From: a virus
Reading direction: 5' to 3' (one strand)
Virus record (IMG/VR): IMGVR_UViG_3300032132_000754
Span: 72,117-136,116 of that record
DNA: 64,000 nt
Numbering within the stretch: the stretch's first letter is position 1; each line of letters opens with the position of its first letter. The notes below the pieces were generated by a model. It saw only the letters and a program-made list of their open reading frames with translations. It made no database searches and was not told where the DNA came from. A program made the position numbers and the translations under genes. This document shows, in pieces, positions 17,434 to 26,152 of the stretch.

Positions 17434-17781
17434 ATGTCCAAAAAACGAGCGACTCACCTGAAAATCGATACTAATGATGCCCAGGTTGTAGCTAAGTGGT
17501 TCGAATTTCAAGAAAAAAATCATCCAGAAGACAAATCAACATCTATTAAAGACCAAGATATTGAGTTGTTAACTTCTATAAATAGATGCATTGACAGAAT
17601 CCAATCTGAGCCAGACAAATGGTCGGCCATTAAATTAACTCCGAAATATTGTCAGATCGCCTTGGATTGGTTCCAAAACATACCAGAGTGTGTAGCAGAC
17701 AAGCTTGATGCTGATATTCATGCTCAATTGGGGTTATTTTTAGATGAGTATTACTCTGGCCCAGACCAAATTGATCTCTAA
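17434..17781 (+). CDS. hypothetical protein
   Basis: A 115-residue protein read from ATG 17434, which has GGAG 6 bases upstream; an in-frame ATG at 17383 overlapping the previous stop would add 17 residues but lacks its own ribosome site. The sequence is hydrophilic and helical with one W-rich segment (VVAKWFEFQEKN). No family recognised. Its end overlaps the next gene by 38 bases. Confidence 0.55.
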   Translation: MSKKRATHLKIDTNDAQVVAKWFEFQEKNHPEDKSTSIKDQDIELLTSINRCIDRIQSEPDKWSAIKLTPKYCQIALDWFQNIPECVADKLDADIHAQLGLFLDEYYSGPDQIDL

Positions 17782-18034
17782 CGATGAAGCTGCAGAACTT
17801 TTAACTGAAGCTTTGGAGCAATTTAAAGACGATAATGGCAAAATTGATGTTGCCGTAGCAGCAGCTACGATATATGAAAATCCACTTATCCTCGAAAATC
17901 CCGGAACGTGGCGTTGGCAACTAAAAGTCATTGAAAACGCTATTTCATGCCCAACTGCGTGCCATCATCATTATCGTCTCTGGGAATGGCTCGGGTTTAA
18001 GAAAGTTTTGGCATTCGAGCAAATTGCTGATTAG
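17744..18034 (+). CDS. hypothetical protein
   Basis: A 96-residue protein with a helical acidic N-terminal half and a C-terminal CPTACHHHYRLWEWLGF segment whose C, C, H, H, H could bind metal. It overlaps the upstream gene by 38 bases and ends 12 bases before the Pol III alpha N-terminal gene. Function unknown. Confidence 0.5.
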   Translation: MSITLAQTKLISNDEAAELLTEALEQFKDDNGKIDVAVAAATIYENPLILENPGTWRWQLKVIENAISCPTACHHHYRLWEWLGFKKVLAFEQIAD

Positions 18035-18041
18035 TATCTAA
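18034..18041 (+). promoter_or_regulatory. GTATCTAA promoter element before polymerase N-part
   Basis: GTATCTAA, then ACGAT, then the ATG at 18047. No Shine-Dalgarno sequence is present, so translation probably relies on a leaderless start. Confidence 0.6.
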
Positions 18042-18046
18042 ACGAT

Positions 18047-19597
18047 ATGTCTGAATCAGTAATTGAAACCGCAGTCAACATCACTGAGCGCGAACGGAAG
18101 GAAGCTAATGTATCCTTCCCCGGAGCTACAGAGTTTGTTCATCTACATAACCATACGCTTTTCAGCCCATTAGATGGGATTGCAACGCCGGACGAATATT
18201 TCAGTGCTTGCGCTCACCTTGGCAATCCAGCATTTAGTATTACAGACCACGGTAGCTTGGCTAACATTCCAGATGCTTATTGGGCTGGGAAAAAGCATGG
18301 AGTAAAATTCATTCCTGGATGTGAGATTTACTTCTCCCCAGCGTATCCAGAGCTTAAAAGATTGCAACAAGACCCAGCGTTCAAATTGGGCGCTCTAAGA
18401 CCGGATTATACAAAAACCGCTTTTACTGTTGAAGACCTCGATAGTGAGGAGAAGTACTCCGATTTCCGCCGCCAACGACACTTGTCCGTTTTAGCCATGA
18501 ACATGGTTGGTTATCGGAATCTGATCCAAATGACTACTGAAGCGTGGGCTGACGGATTCTATTATAAACCGAGAATTTGGTTTGAAAAAATCGAAAAGTA
18601 TCACGAAGGTCTAATTATTCTCTCCGGATGTCTAAATGGTCCGATTTCTCATGCTCTACGGCGGGCGGAGTTTTGGAAAAAAGTAGAAAACAAAGAAACT
18701 ACACAAATCACTCGGCATTTTAGAAAACAAAAGATGACGATCGATCTAAACATCACACCAGGTGAAGCCGCTATTAGGCGAAAGAAAAGCCAAAAAGAAG
18801 CTATAGACTGGGTTATTAAATTTCGTAATTTGATGGGTGACCGTTATTATTTAGAACTACAAATGCCTGGAGACGAGATTCCGTTCGGTAAGGAAGCCTT
18901 TAGACAGACAGCGCTAATTTCTAAAAAACTTAAAGTCCCGGCTGTAGTAACAAACGATTGCCACTACTTAGAAAGACCAGATTTTAAAGTCCAAAAATGC
19001 ATGATGGCAATTGACCAAGGTTTGTCGATTAATGACCCAAACTTATTTCATGTAAACTCGGACGAACAATTCTTCAAGAGCAGGGCTCAACTTAGAAAAA
19101 CTTATTTCGACGGTGGTTATAACAATTTTCAAGAACCACACTTATTTGAAGAAGCTTGTGATAACACTGTAGCTCTTGCGGAGCGTTGCTCTGGATTCAA
19201 GCCAGATCTCAACCCCAAATTGCCATCAGTCCCAGACGCCAATAACAAAATCCGCAAATTGGTTTATGACTCCCTTAAGAAGAGAGGGTTGTGGGACAAT
19301 CAAGATAAATTCGTTGTCGACGGTAAGTCAGTAACATATAAACAACAGGCTGATATTGAATTAGAACGTTATACCGAAAAAGGGTTCGCTTCTTATTTCT
19401 TAATCATTAGGGATTTGATTGCTCATTCTAAAAGTCAGGGATGGGATATTGGGCCTGGTCGAGGAAGCGCTGGAGGGTCTCTGGTGTGTTTCTTGCTTGA
19501 TATTCACTCGATCGACCCATTAGCGTGGGGTTTAAGTTCGGTAAGATTTATGGGCGACAGTCGCGGTGGACGATTACTAAATATCAAAATGGAGTAA
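18047..19597 (+). CDS. DNA polymerase III alpha subunit, N-terminal part (PHP and first palm segment)
   Basis: A 516-residue protein. PHP domain: HLHNH with H33 and H35, ITDHG (D67, H68), GCEIYF and TNDCHY are present, so its metal site looks intact. The palm begins after ~420 and reaches the nucleotide-binding loop GPGRGSAGGS (GRGS at 471-474) and SIDPLAWGL, then stops ~30 residues later, before the catalytic PDIDID motif, which is in the gene at 20507. Known: in DnaE and PolC these parts form one polypeptide. Inferred: two subunits assemble the polymerase. The remaining tail is too short to hold an N-intein. Confidence 0.9.
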   Translation: MSESVIETAVNITERERKEANVSFPGATEFVHLHNHTLFSPLDGIATPDEYFSACAHLGNPAFSITDHGSLANIPDAYWAGKKHGVKFIPGCEIYFSPAYPELKRLQQDPAFKLGALRPDYTKTAFTVEDLDSEEKYSDFRRQRHLSVLAMNMVGYRNLIQMTTEAWADGFYYKPRIWFEKIEKYHEGLIILSGCLNGPISHALRRAEFWKKVENKETTQITRHFRKQKMTIDLNITPGEAAIRRKKSQKEAIDWVIKFRNLMGDRYYLELQMPGDEIPFGKEAFRQTALISKKLKVPAVVTNDCHYLERPDFKVQKCMMAIDQGLSINDPNLFHVNSDEQFFKSRAQLRKTYFDGGYNNFQEPHLFEEACDNTVALAERCSGFKPDLNPKLPSVPDANNKIRKLVYDSLKKRGLWDNQDKFVVDGKSVTYKQQADIELERYTEKGFASYFLIIRDLIAHSKSQGWDIGPGRGSAGGSLVCFLLDIHSIDPLAWGLSSVRFMGDSRGGRLLNIKME

Positions 19598-19599
19598 TG

Positions 19600-20127
19600 A
19601 TGAGTATTGAATGTAGATTCTGTGGTAATAAGGTTCATGATAGTAACTGCCCAAAGGCGTTTAGTGCCAAAGACATAAAAGTTGTCACTACTGCAGAAAA
19701 AGTAACTGCTTTATTGGATCTGGTTAAAGAAGCTTTTCATTCTTATCAGATGTATTTGCAGCTTTCCGGCGTACTGTCTACGCCAGGCGCTAAATTAGCG
19801 TTATTAAAATGGCCAGATATTGCTCAGACAGCAGTGTTTTGTATTTCTAGTCCGACCATAGACAAACTGGCTATTTTAGAACAAGATTTATGTATTGCGA
19901 TCATTGCTCCTATTGAAAACATGTATGATTCAATGGTCGAACGTTTAGAGCAGTTGACTGGCAAGAAACCCGCTGGCGTCGAAGATTTTGGCAAACTAAT
20001 CGTAAATAAGGCGTTTAAAGATCCATGTGGTCTAAAAGGGGAAATGATTTCAGAGCTTAACAAGATGTTTGTTACTTTACAAACAATCACTGGAATCGAA
20101 TATCCCGAGATTAAAGGAAGAATATAA
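19600..20127 (+). CDS. hypothetical protein between polymerase halves, N-terminal zinc motif
   Basis: A 175-residue protein started at the ATG with GGAG 6 bases upstream (a second ATG 3 bases earlier overlaps the polymerase stop). Residues ~5-14 read CRFCGNKVHDSNC, a C-x2-C-x7-C pattern suitable for zinc. The rest is helical and hydrophobic, without transmembrane runs. Not a recognisable homing endonuclease: no HNH, GIY-YIG or LAGLIDADG motif. It could be a small polymerase accessory protein. Confidence 0.55.
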   Translation: MSIECRFCGNKVHDSNCPKAFSAKDIKVVTTAEKVTALLDLVKEAFHSYQMYLQLSGVLSTPGAKLALLKWPDIAQTAVFCISSPTIDKLAILEQDLCIAIIAPIENMYDSMVERLEQLTGKKPAGVEDFGKLIVNKAFKDPCGLKGEMISELNKMFVTLQTITGIEYPEIKGRI

Positions 20128-20501
20128 TGGACGCTACAATTGTTGGATACGCACCTGTTGGTAAAACCGCTGCTTTCGCCGTCGACATCGATGGAAAACA
20201 CCAGAGGGTTGTTCCCCTAAACACTAAATCTAAACATCAGGCCGAATTAGCTGGCATTAAATATGTCTTCCAAGCCATTGTTGATAAGAATGTCGATCTT
20301 AACTTAAAGGTTACTGTCGCCCATATTCCAGGAATGTTTAAAAAAGATGAGGCTGGCCTCTTCTCTAAGAGGAAGAAGCCCAATAAGCTTGTGGATGAGG
20401 TGCGCGGTTTAAGCACTCAGTTTGCTTCTTTCTCGATCGAGAAAGCTTCTGCTGAGTCGATTGGTGTGCTTAAAGAAAAAGCTAAATCTGCCTGTATTTA
20501 A
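20127..20501 (+). CDS. small protein with RNase H-like fold features
   Basis: A 124-residue protein. Seen: a beta-hairpin-like N-terminus followed by a segment containing HQAELAGIKYVFQAI, which resembles the first helix of RNase HI (E at the second catalytic position). The usual first catalytic Asp motif (DGS/DGA) is not clear, so it may be inactive or a scaffold. It overlaps the upstream stop by one base (TAATG) and its own last codons contain the GTATTTAA element that precedes the polymerase C-part. Confidence 0.4.
   Translation: MDATIVGYAPVGKTAAFAVDIDGKHQRVVPLNTKSKHQAELAGIKYVFQAIVDKNVDLNLKVTVAHIPGMFKKDEAGLFSKRKKPNKLVDEVRGLSTQFASFSIEKASAESIGVLKEKAKSACI
20494..20501 (+). promoter_or_regulatory. 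GTATTTAA promoter element before polymerase C-part
   Basis: GTATTTAA overlaps the last codons of the upstream gene; GTGGT separates it from ATG 20507. This would let the catalytic polymerase subunit be transcribed apart from the N-part. Confidence 0.6.
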
Positions 20502-20506
20502 GTGGT

Positions 20507-22975
20507 ATGGCTGTTAAAACATGGGCTGACCTCGCCAGAAAAGCGATTATTAGCTGTGCACAGAAAAAACTGGGCACAGAATATAAAGATCGACTAAAGC
20601 GAGAAATAAAAGAAATCACCAAACAAGGTGCTAACAATTATTGGGTTAGGCTCTACAACACCGGCCAAAAATTTGAGCACAACAAAAATGGTTTAGTTTT
20701 CCCTTATCTATTAGACATGACACCAGTAGACCCGGTCGAATCGGAAATCGCTCACATTACGCGATTGGATCCAGAATTCCCGGACATCGATATTGACCTA
20801 CTGCCGATCTCTAGAGATCCTATTAAAGCGTTCGCTGAAAAGAAGTACGGCACCGAACACGTTTGTAACGTAGGGTTGTGGCTTACTTATAAGGCTAGAT
20901 TAGCCATCCAAGATTCAGCGACAGTTCTTGGACATAACCGACACGAAGCGATCGCAGCCCTTAAAGATCTCCCGGCAGAATTCGACGACATGTCGTTCAA
21001 TGATGCTTACGATGAGTTCGAATCATTTAAAAAGTATTCAGATGATTATCCAGAGGTAGTCCACTTAGCTTATCGAATGAAAGGGAAAATTAAATCTCAA
21101 GGGAAGCACGCTGGTGGGCTAATTATCTCATCAGTTCCAATTAGAGACTTCGTCCCATTAACATTCATTGGAGCCAAAGGCAACAAGCAATGGACTTCGG
21201 CATGGACCGAAGGGATGGCTGCGTCTCAGTTGTCTAAGTTCGGGCTGGTAAAATTCGACTTACTTGGCCTACTAAACTTGGCCTATATTTATGACGCCAA
21301 AAAACTAATTGAAAAATCTAAAGGGATTAAAATTGATTTCGACGAAATCAATCCCCTGAAAGACTTGGCTGGCTGGATGACTCATTCAGATGGAAAAGTC
21401 GAGAAAATTCTTCTAAACGATCCTAAAGCTCTAAAACGAGCTAACGATGTAAAATTGGAATCAATTTTCCAATTCGATACTGACCTGCAAAAGAGCATTC
21501 TAGAAAAGGGCGGCACAAAGTCGTTCATGGATCTAGTCATTTATAACAGTCTTGGGCGTCCTGGGCCTTTGCCAATGGTCGATGTCTACATTAGCAATCG
21601 AGATAAAGACAATTCTTGGAAAAAACGCTTACACCCTAAGATGTTTGATATCTTGGAAGAGACAAAAGGCGTACTGACGTTCCAAGAACAGCTTCTGCGA
21701 ATTTGGGTCGAAGTGTGTGGATTCACCATGCCTGAGGCCGAAGCCGCCCAGAAAGCTGTCAAGAAAAAGAGAATGGAGATTCTAGACGAAATCGGTCCCC
21801 GAGTCATCGAAGGTGCCACAATTCTATTAGGGAAAGACGTAGCAGAAGAATTGTGGAGTAACATGGTGTCTTTTGGTCGTTACTGTTTCAATAAGAGCCA
21901 CGCCGTCGGATACACCTTAATCGCTTATCGGTGCTTGTGGCTTAAGACCCACTTTCCCGCTGAATGGTGGGCAGCAGTATTATCTAAGTGTCCCAACCAC
22001 AAGACTTTACAGTTCATGGGAGCTGCCAGAGCCGAAGGTATCAAATTTGGCTCTATTAACGTCAACCATCCGACAGCAGAATTCTCGGTAGAGGATGATA
22101 GGGTTATTCCTGGAATTCTTAGTGTTAAAGGAATCGGGAAGAAATTTGGTAAAAAGCTTGTAGACGAAGCTAAAAATGGCAAATTCAACAACTTTGATGA
22201 ATTCGTGGAGCGTGTTGGCAAAGACAAGACTGCAATCGAAAGATTGATCAAATTAGGTGGTTTCGATTCTTTCTATACAAATCGCAAGGCTCTTTGGATG
22301 TGGTATTATTACAAATATTGCAGTGGGTCCGACGTCACTAAGACTAAACGCCTCATCAATTTCTGTTATACTTGGCCTTCGGATATGATCCACGACGAAC
22401 GACGTCGACAGGCTAAAGAATACATGCTGGCATATCCGAAACGCAAGAAGATACCCCAGAAAATTACAAAGTGGGAACCATCGGCGCGTATAGATATTCC
22501 ACGCCCATTTAATTCGGAAATGCAGCTCGCAAAAGAGCAAATAAGATTGGCTAATAGGCTCGATCTAGATATCGACAATGTAATTGCATTATTTCCGAAA
22601 GATTTCACGCTATCCGAAATTCTAGATTTCGAAAAAGAATATTTGGGTTACTATTGGCACTCCCCAGTCGACGTCTTTGAGCATGAAGACGGATGTAAAA
22701 TCGAGGATGCTAAGAAAACTGGTATTCTAGAGTGTGTAATTGAAGACGTACAAAAACGGAAAGGCACAAGAGGGGAGTATTTGATCCTCAGTGTCACCGA
22801 CGGAATTAATTATGCTCGCATCAACGTCTGGACCGACGAGATGAATTTCAATGATGAAGAAGTCTTTGAATCAGGTGTCGGAGCAAGAATGAACGTGCGT
22901 TGGCAAGAACGTTGGAGAAGTTTTAGTCTTAAAAGGCGGTCATTCATTGTGCCGCTAATGCTCAAGGAAGATTAA
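20507..22975 (+). CDS. DNA polymerase III alpha subunit, C-terminal catalytic part
   Basis: An 822-residue protein carrying the catalytic core. PDIDID (D93, D95, D97) and GLVKFDLLG (D251) supply the palm aspartates. RPGPL, FQEQ and FGRYCFNKSHAVGYTLIAY mark the fingers. A helix-hairpin-helix-like segment (SVKGIGKKFGKKL) and a C-terminal OB fold (~740-810, ILECVIEDVQKRKG) follow. The first ~90 residues look like a worn copy of the palm segment at the end of the N-part (RLKREIKEITKQGANNYW; LLDMTPVDPV versus LLDIHSIDPL) without the GRGS loop. It acts with the product of 18047-19597 as the replicative polymerase. Confidence 0.9.
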   Translation: MAVKTWADLARKAIISCAQKKLGTEYKDRLKREIKEITKQGANNYWVRLYNTGQKFEHNKNGLVFPYLLDMTPVDPVESEIAHITRLDPEFPDIDIDLLPISRDPIKAFAEKKYGTEHVCNVGLWLTYKARLAIQDSATVLGHNRHEAIAALKDLPAEFDDMSFNDAYDEFESFKKYSDDYPEVVHLAYRMKGKIKSQGKHAGGLIISSVPIRDFVPLTFIGAKGNKQWTSAWTEGMAASQLSKFGLVKFDLLGLLNLAYIYDAKKLIEKSKGIKIDFDEINPLKDLAGWMTHSDGKVEKILLNDPKALKRANDVKLESIFQFDTDLQKSILEKGGTKSFMDLVIYNSLGRPGPLPMVDVYISNRDKDNSWKKRLHPKMFDILEETKGVLTFQEQLLRIWVEVCGFTMPEAEAAQKAVKKKRMEILDEIGPRVIEGATILLGKDVAEELWSNMVSFGRYCFNKSHAVGYTLIAYRCLWLKTHFPAEWWAAVLSKCPNHKTLQFMGAARAEGIKFGSINVNHPTAEFSVEDDRVIPGILSVKGIGKKFGKKLVDEAKNGKFNNFDEFVERVGKDKTAIERLIKLGGFDSFYTNRKALWMWYYYKYCSGSDVTKTKRLINFCYTWPSDMIHDERRRQAKEYMLAYPKRKKIPQKITKWEPSARIDIPRPFNSEMQLAKEQIRLANRLDLDIDNVIALFPKDFTLSEILDFEKEYLGYYWHSPVDVFEHEDGCKIEDAKKTGILECVIEDVQKRKGTRGEYLILSVTDGINYARINVWTDEMNFNDEEVFESGVGARMNVRWQERWRSFSLKRRSFIVPLMLKED

Positions 22976-23484
22976 TGGATTACAGATCTTGGCGTCTTAA
23001 AGGTGGAGCACCTATCCTCCCGGCTTGGGAGTTGGTGAATCAAGTTCCACAAACCAATTATATTGTTTGTACATCGGGTGGTTATGACCCAATTCATCCG
23101 GGGCATATTTCTTGTATGCTTCAGTCCAAATACTTTAACCCTATCTTAGCTGTTATTGTAAATGGCGATGCTTTCTTAAAATCCAAAAAGGGAAAAGCAT
23201 TCCAAGATTTGAAGACTAGGTGTCAAATTGTTTCTACGATCCGGGGCGTCGATTTTGTTATCCCGTATGAGACTAGCAATGATATGACTGTATGCGGGGC
23301 GCTTGACATTATCCGTCCAGGAGTTTTCACTAAAGGTGGAGATCGCGTCGATATTGACACTATTCCTGAATGGAATGTTTGTAAAAAGAACAAAACCCGT
23401 ATTGTAACGGGAGTTGGTCTTCCAAAGGATTGGAGCAGTTCCGATTTCTTAAAAGATTGGGCAAAACACAGCCGAAGGAGGTAA
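22975..23484 (+). CDS. cytidylyltransferase-like nucleotidyltransferase
   Basis: A 169-residue protein with the GGYDPIHPGH signature (HPGH at 41-44), the VNGD strand and a C-terminal WSSSDFL segment like the SSS/T loop of this superfamily. Known: such enzymes (TagD, RfaE C-domain, PCT/NMNAT type) join CTP or ATP to a phosphorylated substrate with release of PPi. The closest style is the HldE/TagD group, which would fit sugar or glycerol activation; the substrate cannot be read from the sequence. Ribosome site AAGGAAG; start overlaps the polymerase stop. Confidence 0.8.
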   Translation: MDYRSWRLKGGAPILPAWELVNQVPQTNYIVCTSGGYDPIHPGHISCMLQSKYFNPILAVIVNGDAFLKSKKGKAFQDLKTRCQIVSTIRGVDFVIPYETSNDMTVCGALDIIRPGVFTKGGDRVDIDTIPEWNVCKKNKTRIVTGVGLPKDWSSSDFLKDWAKHSRRR

Positions 23485-23499
23485 ATACTCTGAGGCTCT

Positions 23500-23946
23500 A
23501 TGTTGCTACCTGATAAAGATGGAATTGCCTGCGATTTTTGCGGTACATCATACAAAAACGATTTTAATTATTATTCTACAAAGGCCAGCAAATACCAAGT
23601 CGGCAAGCGTAATGGACAAATCGTCAAGTCCCCACCACAATCTGTCAGTTTTAACAACGATATGTGTGATGGATGTTATGATGAGCTTATCGACCAAGTA
23701 AAAGCCAACCTTGGCGACATTAAGAAAGGTTGCATTAAGTGCGACCTTTCTAAAACCTATAAATCTAATAATTTCGAGTATTACCTAGTAATTTTCGATC
23801 GAATAACAGTAGATCCAAAAGCGATCGACCATGTTTCGGTTGACCACGGTGTTATGGACCTAAATATCATCGTAGGTTTTGATAAGTTACTCGATAAACT
23901 GGAAGTAACTAAAAAGAAGATTCAAGATCAAGGTGTATGGACATGA
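23500..23946 (+). CDS. cysteine-pair protein of unknown function
   Basis: A 148-residue protein with three CxxC pairs: CDFC (11-14), CDGC (~56-59) and CIKC (~78-81), suggesting one or two zinc sites in the N-terminal half. The C-terminal half is beta/alpha and charged. GAGG upstream of the ATG. The end overlaps the next zinc-ribbon gene by 10 bases, which suggests translational coupling. No family recognised. Confidence 0.6.
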   Translation: MLLPDKDGIACDFCGTSYKNDFNYYSTKASKYQVGKRNGQIVKSPPQSVSFNNDMCDGCYDELIDQVKANLGDIKKGCIKCDLSKTYKSNNFEYYLVIFDRITVDPKAIDHVSVDHGVMDLNIIVGFDKLLDKLEVTKKKIQDQGVWT

Positions 23947-24404
23947 CCCAATGTTATCAATTAATCGATGTCGTTTGTAAAGGCCAACAACTACAAGCAC
24001 GACCAGTAGAATGGGACCGCGAGGACTACACTGGCTTCGGCAAGGACCGCAAAGGCACTGAGGTTAAAGCTGTGGGTTTCCACACTACTTGCCCTAACTG
24101 CGGCAATTTGATTGCCTTTAAATCTACCGAACTATATGTTGGTAAAAACAAATCAGAAAATAACGTGAAATGTGGACAATGCCACTATGGAACCGACAAA
24201 CAAGACGTCGTAAAAGAAGACAAGTCGGTTGTGCACAAAATCGCTAAATTAAAAGTGGAAGTCGTCGAACCCACCATCGAGCCTGTCGTAGCTGCTTTTA
24301 GAGATCCTATCGCAGACGGCTTATTCGATGAAGATGTAAATTTTGAACTCCTAAAGGAGTTAGACACAGCTCAGGGCCAACGTGACCATGGAATCGTTAG
24401 CTGA
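23937..24404 (+). CDS. zinc-ribbon protein
   Basis: A 155-residue protein with a classic zinc ribbon, CPNC (~52-55) and CGQC (~79-82), followed by an acidic C-terminal tail. AAGG precedes the ATG. Probably a nucleic-acid or polymerase-binding adaptor. Its 3' end overlaps the convergent minus-strand gene by 8 bases. Confidence 0.6.
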   Translation: MDMTQCYQLIDVVCKGQQLQARPVEWDREDYTGFGKDRKGTEVKAVGFHTTCPNCGNLIAFKSTELYVGKNKSENNVKCGQCHYGTDKQDVVKEDKSVVHKIAKLKVEVVEPTIEPVVAAFRDPIADGLFDEDVNFELLKELDTAQGQRDHGIVS

Positions 24405-24804
24405 AACGAGCCAGGCGATAGACTGTTGTTTTGGAACGTCGTTTCTTATCAAGAGTCCATTTATCTTCTGTGCGAAGGAATTTTCTAACTTGCATGGATA
24501 CTTTGTTAACATTTTGGGGCGTAAGTTCAATGCCGATAACTTCTAATAATTCGATACCAGTAACCCACCTGTCTGGGACACCAAACTGTTCTTCTAAAAA
24601 TCTAACGATTTGGGCAGTTCTGATGTCTCTGGCTTCGGCGGCTTGTTTGCGTTTATTAGTTTTCTGTAATTTCATCGCGTTTTCCTGGATTACTTTTTTG
24701 GTGTGTTCTAGCAATTCTGTGTTGATTGAATCGGTACAGTTTTTAATTTCTTCAGCGAGGTCAATGCCAAGCTCGATATCGATGATTTCGACTTTTTTAC
24801 CCAT
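24397..24804 (-). CDS. hypothetical protein, possible winged-helix DNA binder
   Basis: A 135-residue protein started at ATG 24804 (an upstream in-frame TTG at 24816 is less likely). The N-terminal half is a charged, coiled-coil-like helix. The C-terminal ~65 residues (VPDRWVTGIELLEVIGIELTPQNVNKVSMQVRKFL…) resemble a winged helix ending in a basic strand pair (WTLDKKRRSKTTVYRL). It is alone on the minus strand among plus-strand genes, which fits a regulator. Inference only. Confidence 0.5.
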   Translation of the reverse strand: MGKKVEIIDIELGIDLAEEIKNCTDSINTELLEHTKKVIQENAMKLQKTNKRKQAAEARDIRTAQIVRFLEEQFGVPDRWVTGIELLEVIGIELTPQNVNKVSMQVRKFLRTEDKWTLDKKRRSKTTVYRLARFS

Positions 24805-24815
24805 GAGAGTTTCCA

Positions 24816-25676
24816 ATGCGTGATTTGAGCCATAAGTGCATTTTTAATGGCACTACTGAAAATTTAAATACTATCATGACGATCACCTATGAAGGTGAAA
24901 AGTACAAAATCGCTGTATGTGAAGAATGTGAAGATGATGCGTCTCCTGGCGCGATTAAAAAACTCATCCCAGACGCTTTGGCCGAAATCGATGCCGAAGA
25001 AGCAGATAAATTAAAAAAACTAGCACAATTACAAGCTTTAGCTAAAGAGTTAGGCGTTTCTATCGGGCCCGCCACGGCTGGCGGTTTAACAATGGCCACA
25101 TCTCTTGAATCCACTAAAACACCGGAAGTAGCACATCAACCTGCACGGCAATCAGCTCCTCCGGATCCCAATGCTTTGGATGACAAACCGACTGTTAACG
25201 TAGCCGGAAATCAATTCAAAATGCAGAAAAACACCAGACAAGGTGCCCATGGGATTGGATTGTCGGCGGAGGAGACAAAGGCAGCCTTAGAGGCTGCCAA
25301 AAGGCGGTCTGAATATCAAAAAGATGGGCCATCGGCGGGGGCTGAAGGAGCCAGGGTTCCTGCCTACAACCTACCGTCCCAAGCGTCAGACAAACAAGGG
25401 AACGTTTTGGATAGACCTGTCACTTTTGCTAAGCAGATGCAAACAATCAAAGGCCGCCAAGGCGTACCAGTCACTCTTCCACGACGTATTTCAGGATCTC
25501 ATGGAGAAACTATTATAACGATTAACCAAGATGTTGACGACAAAATGCTTAAAGAGCGCGGTCGTTCACTTGGGCAGATGGCTGACCGAGTTGCCGGTTG
25601 CCGTCCATGTCGTGGCGCTGGTGTGGTGAATAGGAAAAATTGCATTCACTGCAACGGTAAAGGAATTACCTTTTAG
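24816..25676 (+). CDS. protein with C-terminal DnaJ-like zinc motif
   Basis: A 286-residue protein. The N-terminus carries C8 and a CEEC pair (~36-39). The middle (~60-240) is polar, rich in A, P, Q and K, and likely disordered. The C-terminus has CRPCRGAG and CIHCNGKG, two CxxCxGxG units as in the DnaJ cysteine-rich domain, but only two instead of four. Inferred: a single zinc site for protein or substrate binding. No J domain (HPD) is present, so it is not a DnaJ co-chaperone. Confidence 0.6.
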   Translation: MRDLSHKCIFNGTTENLNTIMTITYEGEKYKIAVCEECEDDASPGAIKKLIPDALAEIDAEEADKLKKLAQLQALAKELGVSIGPATAGGLTMATSLESTKTPEVAHQPARQSAPPDPNALDDKPTVNVAGNQFKMQKNTRQGAHGIGLSAEETKAALEAAKRRSEYQKDGPSAGAEGARVPAYNLPSQASDKQGNVLDRPVTFAKQMQTIKGRQGVPVTLPRRISGSHGETIITINQDVDDKMLKERGRSLGQMADRVAGCRPCRGAGVVNRKNCIHCNGKGITF

Positions 25677-26149
25677 GGATTTCTACCGCCAGGATACCGA
25701 TTTCCGAAGCTAGTCCAAGTTTGTCTGCCAGGCGTTTCTGATGGGCCCTGCATACGTTGCGGTTTATGCTTTTCATCATTCTTGGAGATTTCTGCGTCAT
25801 CTCCTACAAGTGGTTCGACAAGACCGCGATCGAAAGGTTGGCCAAGATTTTTTAAACCAGTCGGATCTTCCATTTCCTCTGGTTTACCAGCTTTATTCGG
25901 TTCAGCGCGGATTCCTTTGGCCTGCGGTCTGCCTACTTTATCAGCTCTTGTGCCATGTGGGTTATCTGACTGCCCCATGAGTTTGCGGTGCTGCGGATTA
26001 GTTAATGGAGTTTCTAAATTTCCAGAGCGCTGTGGAAATTGCTTAGAGTGGTCGGCTTTAGTCGCACCAGACTTTTTAATCTCGCGCTGATCAGGTTTTG
26101 GAAGAAGGTTTAATTCTAACAGCAACCGTTGTTGAGGAGCTGTCCACAT
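25673..26149 (-). CDS. hydrophilic, probably disordered protein
   Basis: A 158-residue, strongly polar protein rich in P, G, K, D, N and Q with almost no hydrophobic core after the first 15 residues. It follows the 26153-26707 gene by 3 bases on the same strand and overlaps the convergent gene end by 4 bases. Coding status rests on length and tight packing; function unknown. Confidence 0.45.
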   Translation of the reverse strand: MWTAPQQRLLLELNLLPKPDQREIKKSGATKADHSKQFPQRSGNLETPLTNPQHRKLMGQSDNPHGTRADKVGRPQAKGIRAEPNKAGKPEEMEDPTGLKNLGQPFDRGLVEPLVGDDAEISKNDEKHKPQRMQGPSETPGRQTWTSFGNRYPGGRNP

Positions 26150-26152
26150 CGA

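Noticed and set aside
18047-22975. Split intein joining the polymerase halves
   Set aside because: The N-part ends only ~30 residues after the conserved SIDPL segment, too short for an N-intein, and the C-part start has no HN-C/S/T junction. Its N-terminus resembles polymerase, not intein.
24431-24823. 130-codon plus-strand ORF opposite 24397-24804
   Set aside because: Shadow of the minus-strand gene: serine/leucine-rich artificial sequence without a ribosome site.
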